DNA of 64,000 bases. It comes from Methyloterricola oryzae (GTDB lineage: Bacteria > Pseudomonadota > Gammaproteobacteria > Methylococcales > Methylococcaceae). Below are positions 8,798 to 18,033 of the stretch, piece after piece. Position numbers and translations under genes: made by a program. The stretch is from assembly GCF_000934725.1 (NCBI RefSeq), contig NZ_JYNS01000008.1:90833-154832 (forward strand). The letters are read 5' to 3'. The number at the start of each line of letters is the position of its first letter. Within the stretch, counting starts at the first letter, position 1. Under the pieces are notes generated by a model, which saw nothing but the letters and a program-made list of their open reading frames with translations, ran no database searches and had not been told where the DNA came from.

Positions 8798-9310
8798 GTG
8801 CACACGGAAACTGAAAAGACGGTATTACTCCTGGGCCTGGGCAACGTCTTGATGGGCGATGATGGACTCGGTATCCGTGTGCTCGAGAGAATTCTCCAAA
8901 ACTACGATCTCCCATCCAACCTGATCTGCTTGGATGGCGGGGTCATGGGCCTGCAGCTCTTGTCTCACATGGGCGGAATCACTCATTTGCTGGCAATCGA
9001 TGCGACACAGACCGGTGCCCCGCCCGGGACTGTGGTCAGCCTCGAAGGCGACGATGTACCACAGTGTCTGACCCAAAAATTGTCCATGCATCAGATCAAT
9101 TTTCAGGAGGTACTAGCCATTAGCCAGCTGCAGGGAATGCACCCACCCCACTTAATGATTTGCGGGATGGTACCGGAACGCGTTGAATTCGGCATGGAAC
9201 TCACGGACACGATACAGGACCGGCTGCACGACCTTGAATCTGCTGTAGTAAAGGCACTGTGTGATTGGGGCGTGACCCTCGTTTCAAGATCCAAAACCGC
9301 AGAGTCTTAA
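8798..9310 (+). CDS. hupD: [NiFe] hydrogenase maturation protease
   Basis: This is the endopeptidase that removes the C-terminal tail of the large subunit after nickel insertion. The 170 aa product has the family N-terminal signature GLGNVLMGDDGLGIRVLE (about residues 13-30) with the metal-binding acidic residues, the LDGG segment and a later conserved Asp and His. Length is normal. GTG start at 8798. It lies 65 bases downstream of the cupredoxin gene and on the opposite strand from the hydrogenase structural genes, so the copper-protein genes sit between the enzyme and its protease. The tail it should cleave is the 16 residues after His598 of the large subunit at 752-2596. Confidence 0.93.
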   Translation: MHTETEKTVLLLGLGNVLMGDDGLGIRVLERILQNYDLPSNLICLDGGVMGLQLLSHMGGITHLLAIDATQTGAPPGTVVSLEGDDVPQCLTQKLSMHQINFQEVLAISQLQGMHPPHLMICGMVPERVEFGMELTDTIQDRLHDLESAVVKALCDWGVTLVSRSKTAES

Positions 9311-9873
9311 AAAAAGCGCCGGCTGTCGAACGCTGGTGGCAACAAATTGAGAAGCGCACGAGTAGGCCATGAGGTTCGTGGAGGAGAGTCAACCTCGCCT
9401 GCCCGTGATACCCGACTGCCGGCGAAAACCGGATATGCCAGAGTTAACAAGCATAGAAGGTGCCATTGCCTGCTAGGCGAGGCCGGCATCTCTCCAGGCT
9501 GATACGCCGAAACCAACCATCAGTCCCCTGCTATCCTCGGAATGACGGGGCACGACACCCGCGACCGGATAAACTCAGACTCCACCTTCAATCACCGGGC
9601 CGACACTCCAGCCCATCCTTGCACTGTCCACCAGCACGCAGGCCAAGACCAGCCCCGCGTCATTTCCCCCAGCGCTTCCGTTAATTGCCATATTGAGAAT
9701 CCTACACCTCTCTTACCTTACTGTTTTCACAAGCGTTTTTTCTGGCACGCAGATTGATTAAATAACACCAGGCGGCCTGCGTCACTGCATGCACTCCGCC
9801 GAGACGGATTCCATGTAAAGAAGGCCGTCCATAAGAAAAAAGCAATAAGGCACAGAATCAGAGGTTATTACGG
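9311..9873. other. Intergenic region, 560 bases
   Basis: This gap lies between the protease gene and the second copper-related series. Short frames on both strands lack ribosome sites and recognisable content. The right half is AT-rich and carries the sigma-54-like element at 9743-9758. I see nothing else. Confidence 0.5.
9743..9758 (+). promoter_or_regulatory. Candidate sigma-54 promoter upstream of the BNR/copC series
   Basis: TGGCACGCAGATTGAT has a perfect -24 element (TGGCACG) and a near -12 element (TTGA for TTGC) at the correct spacing. The predicted start lies about 105 bases before the TTG start at 9874. A single change in the -12 GC makes this uncertain. Confidence 0.4.
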
Positions 9874-11157
9874 TTGCTCCAACCATCCCACCGTCCACGT
9901 ATTACCGGCGGGTCGACGCGCTCACTCGATGGCGCGCGGCTGCTCTCCCGCGTCCTGCAACTGCTGATATTGGTCGTACCCGCCATTGCCACGGGCGCAT
10001 CCCGAGTCGCCCAAGATCAAAACGGTGGATTGCCGAATGTTCCTGCCATCGAGGGACTTGTGGATGTGCACAGCCTGGACATCTACAACGAGGCAAATAA
10101 ACTCCACGCCTTGGTGGCAGGCCGTTTCACTGGTCACGCCAACCCGATGCTGGCCTACCTGGCTTCCAGTGACGGAGGACGGAGTTGGAGTAAGCCAGCA
10201 TTCGTTACGGCAGAATCTGATCCTCCCATCGTTTCCCGACGTGGCAACGACGCCCAGGTGGCCGCGAGTGGCCCGCATCTGGTAGTGGCCTGGCAGCAGC
10301 GCGGGCAATTCCCCACCGGCGGCCCCCTGCGCCTCGCACGCTCGGGCGACAACGGCCACACCTGGACTCAATCCCTCCTGCCTGACATCGACGATCCCAC
10401 CAACAATCAGTCCTATCCGGATCTGGTGGCCGACGCAAGCGGGACATTTCACCTGGTCTGGCTGGACGACCGCGAGGAGAATGGCAACGCCCAAGGCTTG
10501 CGTTATCTCAATTCCACCGATGGGGGACGTCGCTGGTCGCAGCAGACCACCATCGACGGCGTGGTCTGCACCTGCTGCTGGAATCGCATCGGCATAATGC
10601 CCGATCGCTCAGTGGCAGTCCTTTATCGCGACGATGAGCCGCACGACATGCGCCTCGCCGTCCGTAACAAGGCAGGCTCCTGGAAAGACCTGGGTAGCGT
10701 CGGCGATTTCAAATGGCATTTCGCCGGCTGCCCGCACTGCGGCGGCGGTTTCGCCAGCGCCATCCGCAAGAACGCCGCCCAACTCCACAGCGTGGTCTGG
10801 ACCGGGATCGAGTCTGCCCCGGGCTTGTATTACCTGAAGTCGTCGGACCTGGGCGCATCCTGGTTACCCCCTTTCCGGCTGGGTGACAGCAGCAGCCGCG
10901 AAGCCGACATCGCCGCCCTGTCCGCGAGACACATCGCTGTGGTTTACAGCATCACGACAGGCGGGAAAGGCCTGATTCATGTGCGCCAGTCCAAGGATGG
11001 CGGCAAAACGTGGTCTCAGGCAAAGGCCCTGACCAAGGGCCCTGAGTCGGCTGATCACCCCCGTATCGTGGCAACGCCCTTCGGATTCCGCGCATTCTGG
11101 ACTGAGCGCGCACCGGGCGGCGGCCGCACACTCACCATGCACTCTTTGGACTCATGA
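9874..11157 (+). CDS. Secreted BNR/Asp-box beta-propeller protein
   Basis: The 427 aa product belongs to the sialidase-like superfamily. At least five Asp-box repeats are visible: SSDGGRSWS, SGDNGHTWT, STDGGRRWS, SSDLGASW and SKDGGKTWS. A hydrophobic segment at about 27-43 after an Arg-rich start is a signal peptide or anchor. Two Cys clusters, CTCCW (C232, C234, C235) and CPHCGGG (C286, C289), are not part of the fold and could bind metal. The start is TTG at 9874 with AGAGG nine bases upstream; no ATG fits. It heads a series with copC four bases downstream, so a metal-related periplasmic role is more likely than glycan cleavage. The exact function is unknown. Confidence 0.8.
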   Translation: MLQPSHRPRITGGSTRSLDGARLLSRVLQLLILVVPAIATGASRVAQDQNGGLPNVPAIEGLVDVHSLDIYNEANKLHALVAGRFTGHANPMLAYLASSDGGRSWSKPAFVTAESDPPIVSRRGNDAQVAASGPHLVVAWQQRGQFPTGGPLRLARSGDNGHTWTQSLLPDIDDPTNNQSYPDLVADASGTFHLVWLDDREENGNAQGLRYLNSTDGGRRWSQQTTIDGVVCTCCWNRIGIMPDRSVAVLYRDDEPHDMRLAVRNKAGSWKDLGSVGDFKWHFAGCPHCGGGFASAIRKNAAQLHSVVWTGIESAPGLYYLKSSDLGASWLPPFRLGDSSSREADIAALSARHIAVVYSITTGGKGLIHVRQSKDGGKTWSQAKALTKGPESADHPRIVATPFGFRAFWTERAPGGGRTLTMHSLDS

Positions 11158-11161
11158 TTTC

Positions 11162-11668
11162 ATGACACAGCATTTGTCGTTTGGCCCGCTATGCCGATTC
11201 ACCCTCCTCGGCCTCACATTGAGTTCCCCTGGGGCAGGCGCTTTTCCGGTCACACCGACCCAAACCACGGAAGAGTGGCTCACCACGGGCACGGCGCAAG
11301 CGGCGCAGAACCGCGAGACCAACCCTTTTGCCCTGACAGCCATCGCACTCCCGCATCTGCTCGCCCATGCGATCCTGGTCAAGGCGAATCCCGAGAAAGA
11401 GTCCGTGATCAGCGATGCGCCTGAAGAAGTCCTACTGATCTTCAACGATGGCGTCGGTGAAGAATACCTGGCCCTGGCCGTGGTGGACGAGGCGGGCAAG
11501 CGCGTCGACAAGCACGACGCCAAACTGGATTTCACCGATCGCTCGCATTTGCGCGCAACGGTGGAAAAACTCCCTCCGGGACGGTACATGGTGCGCTACC
11601 GGGTACTGTCGGCGGACGGGCATGTAGTCAGTGGAAAGTACTACTTCCAAGTACAAGGCAAACAATGA
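11162..11668 (+). CDS. copC: CopC-type periplasmic copper-binding protein
   Basis: The 168 aa product carries the CopC domain: HAILVKANPEKE (H69 at the position of the mature N-terminal His that binds Cu(II)) and a C-terminal DGHVVSGKYYF with the second conserved His. Between the apparent signal peptide (about 1-27) and H69 there are some 40 extra residues; the usual family member begins right at this His, so either the leader is unusual or the His is not N-terminal here. It begins 4 bases after the BNR gene and is followed by the second two-Cys paralogue. It probably carries periplasmic copper; no CopD partner is present in the window. Confidence 0.88.
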   Translation: MTQHLSFGPLCRFTLLGLTLSSPGAGAFPVTPTQTTEEWLTTGTAQAAQNRETNPFALTAIALPHLLAHAILVKANPEKESVISDAPEEVLLIFNDGVGEEYLALAVVDEAGKRVDKHDAKLDFTDRSHLRATVEKLPPGRYMVRYRVLSADGHVVSGKYYFQVQGKQ

Positions 11669-11678
11669 GGGAATTACC

Positions 11679-12371
11679 ATGAGCAAATTCGACCGCGCAC
11701 CAGCCCGTCTGGCCTGTTTTCTGTCCGTCACCCTGCTGGCGGGCCTCCTGGGAGGTCCCGCACTGGGGGCCAACGCGCCGCGAGATCCCTTGAACGGGCG
11801 CCAGTCGTACTCTGGATCAAACATGAACTGTTTGATTGCAAACGATTTTTACGTCATACATTTCACTGCCCTGCAGCCCGGCACGTTCAAGAACGAGGCC
11901 ACCCCCTTCGAGAAGTACTGCCAGGAAGTGCCTCAGATCGGAAAGACCTATTTGACCATGGACCTGCTGGACCGCGACGTGCGTTCCACGCCCATCTCAC
12001 TGCGGGTGGTTGAAGAGGAGTTCGGAGTGGACGGCACTCCTACCCGCGAGATCGCCACCCTGGCCGAAGTTCCGGCCAAGATCTACAAGAACGGCACCGC
12101 GGACACTCAAGTCGACATCACCAAACCGGGACATTACGCGCTCATCGCTAGCATCGGCGAAGACGCCATCACCGAGGACGACCGGCTACGGATTCCTTTC
12201 AGCGTGGGTCTGCCAAGCCCGAGCAAATCCACCGACTGGATGGGCAAGTTGACGGCCTTCATCACCATCGCCTTCTTCGGCACCATGGCCCTCATCGGCT
12301 TTCGCACCTGGCGCGCCTATCGCCGCCCCAAGGCGGCTGAGGCTGATGCGCTGCGCTATCCACCGGCTTGA
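11679..12371 (+). CDS. Secreted two-Cys protein with C-terminal membrane anchor (copper-island paralogue 2)
   Basis: The 230 aa product has a signal peptide (about 1-32), a periplasmic domain with C51 and C81, a transmembrane helix (about 190-209) and a basic cytoplasmic tail. VIHFTALQP (59-67), a YCQEVPQIG segment and a closing HYALIASI/PFSVG block match the protein encoded at 5383-5976 in order and spacing. ATG 11679 has a TGAGGG site; an upstream GTG at 11631 is unlikely. It starts 10 bases after copC. The function is not known. The repeated pairing of this family with copper proteins suggests a copper chaperone or an assembly factor. Confidence 0.85.
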   Translation: MSKFDRAPARLACFLSVTLLAGLLGGPALGANAPRDPLNGRQSYSGSNMNCLIANDFYVIHFTALQPGTFKNEATPFEKYCQEVPQIGKTYLTMDLLDRDVRSTPISLRVVEEEFGVDGTPTREIATLAEVPAKIYKNGTADTQVDITKPGHYALIASIGEDAITEDDRLRIPFSVGLPSPSKSTDWMGKLTAFITIAFFGTMALIGFRTWRAYRRPKAAEADALRYPPA

Positions 12372-12408
12372 AGAGAGCCTGACGCCAATAGCCCGCGTGG
12401 CGGCCCAG

Positions 12409-14120
12409 ATGCATAAACTCCTGCAAGGATGGCTTCTGGCCGCCGTTGCGGCAATGGCGCCGCCGCTTGCCGCCGACTGGGCCGGGTTCTCCAACTACAC
12501 GGTGCTGGCGGAACTGGCGGTTCAACCCGGCGTCTTCACGCTGACTCTCCGCATCCCACTCAAAATGCTCCCCGAACTGGCACAACGCCTGGGTAAGGAG
12601 CGGGATGTTACCCCGGAAGCGCTTTCACGCAGGCTCATGCGGATAAGGGCGGACCACGGCGCGCCCTTGCAGGAGTTGCAACCGCGAGTCACCAAAGAGG
12701 CCGTGCCCGACGCGAACGGTACGCCGGTGGAATTCGTTGAAATAACACGTGTGCTCACGCCAGCCGGCGCGGTCTCCGGATTCACGCTGGCGCCTGCCGC
12801 AGGCCTGGAGAACCGAATCGGCCTGGTGGTCCTCGACCGTGGCGTCCCCTTGGCAGACCTGGCGCCGCTCTCAGGAAACCTGCGCGCCCATCTGGACACG
12901 GAAGATCCCTGGAAATCCGGATTCGACGATCCGGGCTTGGTTCGCCGGCATGCCCAACCACGTTCTTTCCTGTATGTGGAGCCGCTGGAAGTGCGGCACG
13001 AACTATTGCTGCGCCTCACGGACCTGAAGCGCTGGCTTCCCGCCGATCTCATGAAGCCCAAAACCTTATCAGAGGACGACCAATCCCGACTATCCGAAGC
13101 CATCGCCAATCTGGTCAAGAGGCAGTTGCGACTGGAGGTGGATGGCCAGGAACGGCTGGCCGAGTCGGAACAGGTGCAGTTCGTCGGCTTCACCCGCACG
13201 GGCGTTCAACCCCTGCCGCCAGGACCGGTCGACACCACGGCGGCCCTGGTGGGCGTCGTGCTCGCCTACTTTACGGAACAACCGGCCACTACTCTCTCTC
13301 TGACCTGGGACCTGTTCCCGCCAGACGCAGCCCCCTGGCCCGTCAGCGTTCTCCAAGGCACCGAGAGCTTTGATGCCTATGTAACGCCTGCACAGCCACG
13401 GATGGACTGGGCGCACGAGGATGGATTCGAGCCTTTGGCCAGCGAAGCGGCTGCTCCTGCCGACTCAGAGCCCTTCACGCTGGCAAGCGCAGCACAGCCC
13501 GCTCCGGATTCCGAGCGGCGACTGTCCACTTTGCTGGCACTGTTGCTGCCAGTTGGTGTCTGGTTTATCTGGCTGCTGAACCCCAGACGGCGTTTCGCCG
13601 GCTTGACCCTTGCCGGCGCATTAGCGCTTGGCACGGCCCTGAGCTGCCACCCAGGCATCCGGCAGCAGCAGGGAGGCGACGGCTCCGGCTTGCTGGACGA
13701 AACCCGGTTACGCGCCGTGCTAGCACCCATGCTGCACAATGCCTACCGGGGATTTCAACTACGGGATGAAGAAGCCGTCTACGACCGGCTTGCCCGCAGC
13801 CTTGACGGTCAACTCCTGGAAGAAACCTATCTTCAGCAGCGCCGCAGCCTGCTCAGGCATTCGCAGGGCATCGGCGGCCTGGGCAAAGTGGATCGGGTCG
13901 AAATCGAGCATCTGCAACTGATGCCCACGGAGACACCGGCCACCGCAGAACTGGAGGCGGAATGGGTCGCCCATGGCAGCGTTTCGCATTGGGGGCATTC
14001 CCATCCACGCCACAATCGCTACCGCGCCCGCCTTAAGCTGCAGGTCGCCCCTGATCAGCGCGTGCGCATCACCGCCATGGATTTTCTCGACGGACAGGAC
14101 TTGGGCTCCGGCCCCGCCTC

Positions 14121-14124
<4 letters not shown>
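12409..14124 (+). CDS. Large periplasmic/membrane protein of unknown function
   Basis: The 571 aa product, from ATG 12409, has a signal peptide (about 1-22, ending ALAADW-like), a long soluble region and a hydrophobic block near residues 365-410 interrupted by NPRRRF, suggesting two transmembrane helices. A final helical domain with many Arg and Glu follows. I recognise no enzyme motif. An in-frame ATG at 12346 would overlap the previous gene by 26 bases and spoil the signal peptide. Its stop overlaps the ATP-binding protein gene (ATGA), so it is probably coupled to the ABC system and may be its periplasmic or adaptor component. It has a His-containing SHWGHSHPRHNR stretch near the C-terminus. 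Confidence 0.75.
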
Positions 14125-14774
<650 letters not shown>

Positions 14775-14777
14775 CAA

Positions 14778-15935
14778 ATGCGCCACGATTTCTACCTGGC
14801 ATGGCGCTATTTGCGCCACCACACGGGGCGTACCTGGATTTTGGTCATTTGCCTCAGTCTGATCGGCAGTTTACCCATGGCGCTGCACTCACTCATGGAT
14901 GCCGGTGAGCGGCAGATGCTGGCGCGCGCCGAGTCAACGCCTTTACTTATCGGCGCGCGAGGCAGCGCCGTTGACCTGACCCTGGCCGCCTTGTACTTCA
15001 ACACGGTGCCGCCACCGGCCACACGCATGGCGGAAGTGGAGCGCATCGCCGACAGCGGCTGGGCAGACCCCTTGCCGATCTATGCCCGGTTCCGTATCCA
15101 GGGCCACCCCTTGGTAGGCGTTACCCTGGACTATCTTGAATTCCGTGGCCTCGAGCCCCAACAAGGCCGGACCTTCGCCCTGCTGGGCGAGTGTGTGATC
15201 GGCGCCGATGCTGCCGCCGCACTGCATCTCAAACCCGGCGACAACCTGCTCACCACCCCGGAGAACATGCTGGACCTGGCCGGCGTGTATCCCTTGAAGC
15301 TGCACGTCGCTGGCATCCTCGCCAGAAATCATTCGCCGGATGATGCGGCCGTGTTCATCGACCTGCAGACCGCCTGGATCATCGAGGGACTCGGACACGG
15401 CCACGAAGCCCAGGCCACCGCTGGCAGTCCGTCGAATGTGGTCGCCGACCCGCGTCTGGTGACCTACACAGAGATCACGCCGGAAAACGTCGAAAGTTTC
15501 CACTTCCATGGCGATCCCCTGACCTACCCCATCAGCGCCGTGATCGCCCTCCCCCACGATCGGCGCGCCGCCACCCTCTTACAGGGCCGCTACCTGTCAC
15601 CGGATGACCCTGCGCAAATCGTCCAGCCTCCGCAGATTGCGCAGGGCCTGCTGCAAAACGTGTTCAAGGTGGGAGATCTGCTGGACGCCGTCCTGCTCTG
15701 GGTGGGAAGCGCCGCTTTGCTGGCCGTGGGCCTGGTATTTACTTTGTCCTTGAGGCTGAGGGAGCGCGAACTGCACACCATTTTCCTGATGGGCTGCAGC
15801 CGCAGCACCGTGGCGCGTCTCGTAGCCGCGGAATGCATCCTGTTGGCCGGATTCGCCGGACTGATCTGCCTGGCCTTGGTCCAGCTCGTGCGCACCTATG
15901 CCGAACCCCTCGTTCAGCACCTTGTCATTTCCTGA
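14778..15935 (+). CDS. ABC transporter permease, FtsX/MacB type
   Basis: The 385 aa product has one N-terminal transmembrane helix (about 20-38), a large periplasmic domain (about 40-285) and three C-terminal helices, the classic FtsX/MacB layout. The segment RERELHTIFLMGCSR between helices is the usual cytoplasmic coupling loop. His residues are frequent in the periplasmic domain (FHFHGDP, LGHGHEA), which may relate to metal. It probably works with the ATPase just upstream and the ZnuA-like protein downstream. The direction of transport is not clear: MacB-type systems are mechanotransmitters or exporters, not typical importers. Confidence 0.88.
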   Translation: MRHDFYLAWRYLRHHTGRTWILVICLSLIGSLPMALHSLMDAGERQMLARAESTPLLIGARGSAVDLTLAALYFNTVPPPATRMAEVERIADSGWADPLPIYARFRIQGHPLVGVTLDYLEFRGLEPQQGRTFALLGECVIGADAAAALHLKPGDNLLTTPENMLDLAGVYPLKLHVAGILARNHSPDDAAVFIDLQTAWIIEGLGHGHEAQATAGSPSNVVADPRLVTYTEITPENVESFHFHGDPLTYPISAVIALPHDRRAATLLQGRYLSPDDPAQIVQPPQIAQGLLQNVFKVGDLLDAVLLWVGSAALLAVGLVFTLSLRLRERELHTIFLMGCSRSTVARLVAAECILLAGFAGLICLALVQLVRTYAEPLVQHLVIS

Positions 15936-15946
15936 AGGAGCCCCCC

Positions 15947-16861
15947 TTGTTCAAACATCCAACGTTCAAGCATTGTCTCTGGCTGATCTGCCTGGCGCTG
16001 ACGACGGCCGCTCATGCGGATCTCGACACCTCGAGCCGGCTCAGGATCATCGCATCCAACTACCCGCTGGCCTATTTCGCCGAACGCATCGCCGGGACTC
16101 GCGCGACCGTCTCCATGCCGGTTCCGGCCGGAGAAGACCCCGCCTTCTGGAAGCCTTCGCCGCGGGACATCGGGGACATGCAACGTGCCGACCTGATCCT
16201 GCTAAACGGCGCAGACTACGAAAAGTGGCTGGCGCGCGTGTCCTTGCCGAGACTTAAAACGGTAGACACGTCGGCTGCCTTTAAGCAGGACTTCATCGTC
16301 ATCGCCAATGCTGTCACCCACAGCCACGGCCCTGCTGGCACGCACTCCCACGCCGGCACCGCCTTCACCACCTGGCTGGACCTCACTCAAGCAGTCAAAC
16401 AGGCGGAGGCCATCGCGCAGGCCTTTGCGCGAAAGCGGCCAGAATTGAAAAGCCAGATTATGGGCAACTTCGCCAGCTTGCGGACCGACCTCGAGAAACT
16501 CGACTCCGAACTCAAGTCCCTCGCTTCCGCCAAACCGGGCATTGCACTGCTCGGTTCTCATCCGGTGTATCAGTATCTGGCGCGGCGCTATGGCCTGAAC
16601 CTGGAGAGCGTGCATTGGGAACCCGATGAAATGCCTCCAGCAGGCGAATGGCAGGCTTTGGAAAGCCTCAACCGGGAACGCCAGGCTCAATGGATGCTAT
16701 GGGAGGCGCAACCAAACGCGGATATTGCCAAGCGCCTGAAAGAGACCGGCGTGCAGAGCGTGGTGTTCGACCCCTGCGCCAACCGGCCTGAAGACGGTGA
16801 TTTCCTCAGTGTCATGCAGCAGAACAAGGCCAATCTGCAGCGCGCCCTGGGCGTGCGCTGA
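15947..16861 (+). CDS. ZnuA-like periplasmic metal-binding protein
   Basis: The 304 aa product resembles the metal-binding (A-1) cluster of solute-binding proteins: signal peptide (about 1-21), a N-terminal lobe with LNGADYEKWL, a His-rich loop (THSHGPAGTHSHAG), the GSHPVYQYLARRYGL element with the conserved His, and a C-terminal Asp-containing FDPCANRP. The usual DPHxWLD site reads AFTTWLD, so one canonical His is missing, possibly replaced by the His-rich loop. The start is TTG 15947, with GAAGGAG six bases upstream; a longer frame from 15833 would run 100 bases into the permease gene. The substrate may be Zn, Cu or Mn. ZnuB/ZnuC-type partners are absent; the linked ABC genes are of a different class. 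Confidence 0.85.
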   Translation: MFKHPTFKHCLWLICLALTTAAHADLDTSSRLRIIASNYPLAYFAERIAGTRATVSMPVPAGEDPAFWKPSPRDIGDMQRADLILLNGADYEKWLARVSLPRLKTVDTSAAFKQDFIVIANAVTHSHGPAGTHSHAGTAFTTWLDLTQAVKQAEAIAQAFARKRPELKSQIMGNFASLRTDLEKLDSELKSLASAKPGIALLGSHPVYQYLARRYGLNLESVHWEPDEMPPAGEWQALESLNRERQAQWMLWEAQPNADIAKRLKETGVQSVVFDPCANRPEDGDFLSVMQQNKANLQRALGVR

Positions 16862-17276
16862 ACCATACTACAATTGCGGACTGCCGCCGCAATGCCCCTC
16901 AAGATCAAGGGCGAGGCCGATGTGGCTTAGCCCGTCGGTCCCCCAGGCTGAAGTCAGGATCACTCGCGCAATCCCAGACTTTGGCCGGAAAACCTGCGCG
17001 CCACTGGGAGAGTAGCAGAGATAAACACCTACCGATGCGGACTCAGGATGGACCGATTCCACGGCCAAATACTGGACTCCTTCGCCACGGGAGGGGTCGC
17101 TCGCGGCAGGACAAGGCTTCTGCCTCACGTCTTAGAATTGGGTTCGAATTCAGCGACCCGGCCAATCCGGATACGCACATAGATAAGCGCGCTATGGTCG
17201 CTCGGCTCCCCATACTTCGGCCAAGTCCGGGAGCCGTCGCGCCAATCCACCCTTATAAAAATCTTTGAAACGCAGC
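16862..17276. other. Intergenic region, 415 bases
   Basis: No convincing gene. A 95-codon plus-strand frame at 16981-17268 lacks a ribosome site and any recognisable feature. A GGTTCGAATTC sequence near 17140 recalls a tRNA T-loop, but the flanking stems do not pair. Confidence 0.5.
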
Positions 17277-17399
17277 TCAGTGCGTCATCCAGTCGGGCTT
17301 CTTCGGGCCCGGAGTATTACCGAAAGGCCCTTCCTTGCCGCATCCCGATAAAGCGAGGAAGACGGCAATACAAACAATAATGCGTGTGGCATGTGACAT
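17277..17399 (-). CDS. Small lipoprotein, 40 aa
   Basis: This short gene was found by hand. ATG 17399 is preceded by a GTGAGGG site. The product begins with a hydrophobic signal segment ending in the lipobox LSGC (C20), followed by Gly-Lys-Glu and a Pro/Lys-rich tail ending DWMTH. After processing only about 21 residues remain, similar to the small lipoproteins of the LptM (YifL) class, which share a short polar tail after the acylated Cys. I do not assert that identity. An FNR-type box lies about 150 bases upstream. Confidence 0.7.
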   Translation of the reverse strand: MSHATRIIVCIAVFLALSGCGKEGPFGNTPGPKKPDWMTH

Positions 17400-17549
17400 A
17401 AAAACCCTCACCGGAAAAATGTTCCCGGATTATGGTTACTTAGTTTAAGTTGAATTAGGCGGAACACGAACGTAATCCACAGCCCCCCATGAAATCGAGG
17501 GCGGCAACGGAAAGCCCGCGTCATCTGACAGTATCGAAACAGACCGGGA

Positions 17550-17563
17550 TTGACCTCGATCAA
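17550..17563 (-). promoter_or_regulatory. FNR/Anr-type binding site upstream of the small lipoprotein gene
   Basis: The plus strand reads TTGACCTCGATCAA and the minus strand TTGATCGAGGTCAA, one mismatch from TTGAT-N4-ATCAA, the same half-site variant as the box at 4463-4476. The nearest gene reading away from it is the lipoprotein at 17277-17399. The SmbP-like gene at 17653-18033 is transcribed toward the box, so the site is downstream of that gene. Confidence 0.5.
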
Positions 17564-17652
17564 TAGATCGAGGTCTGGATACAAGCAACGGAAATAGCTT
17601 AGTGAAAACCTGTCTTGGCTCTCGTTACCCCGTTTATGTCCCTGGAAATCGA

Positions 17653-18033
17653 TTACATCTTGCCATCTTTCTTGTAGTAGTCGATTTCCTCACCGCACTT
17701 CGTGATGACGTGCTCCAATTTCGGAATGGCTTCACCCATGTTACCGGCCTCTAGGAGCGCGACCGCTTCTTTGAGATAGCTGGACGCGATCTGCATGGGC
17801 ATGGTGCTCTTTTCCTTGAACGAGGCCACCGCCAGTTTACGGCCCTGGTTGGCGGATTCCAAAGCAGCGTCCTTATTGCCGGCCTTTGCAGCTTCAAGAG
17901 CGGTCTGGGTGGCCTTGTAGACTTCGCCCAGGTTCATCGGCGGATCAGCGTAACGGCCACCTGCGAAACTCACATTTGCGATCAGCGCAAAAATGGCAAT
18001 CCACAGCATGCGAAACATAATGCTAGCTTTCAT
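17653..18033 (-). CDS. Small secreted helical protein, SmbP-like
   Basis: The 126 aa product has a signal peptide (about 1-24, ending SFA) and then an all-helical mature domain with repeated amphipathic segments: ALEAAKAGNKDAALESANQ, followed by a second unit ending in a LEAGNMGEAIPKLEHV segment. This resembles the repeat pattern of the small metal-binding protein SmbP described in Nitrosomonas, but the many His residues of SmbP are nearly absent (one His in the mature chain). One Cys lies near the end (TKCGEE). It is monocistronic. The location next to metal genes is suggestive; the function is not known. Confidence 0.75.
   Translation of the reverse strand: MKASIMFRMLWIAIFALIANVSFAGGRYADPPMNLGEVYKATQTALEAAKAGNKDAALESANQGRKLAVASFKEKSTMPMQIASSYLKEAVALLEAGNMGEAIPKLEHVITKCGEEIDYYKKDGKM

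Noticed and set aside
9307-9516. Minus-strand 69-codon frame with a hydrophobic segment
   Set aside because: It overlaps the protease gene end, has no ribosome site, and the hydrophobic stretch is short and followed by Arg/Pro-rich sequence.
17120-17160. tRNA-like T-loop GGTTCGAATTC
   Set aside because: Flanking stems do not pair and no D or anticodon arm can be folded.
16981-17268. 95-codon plus-strand frame after the metal-binding protein
   Set aside because: No ribosome site or recognisable content.
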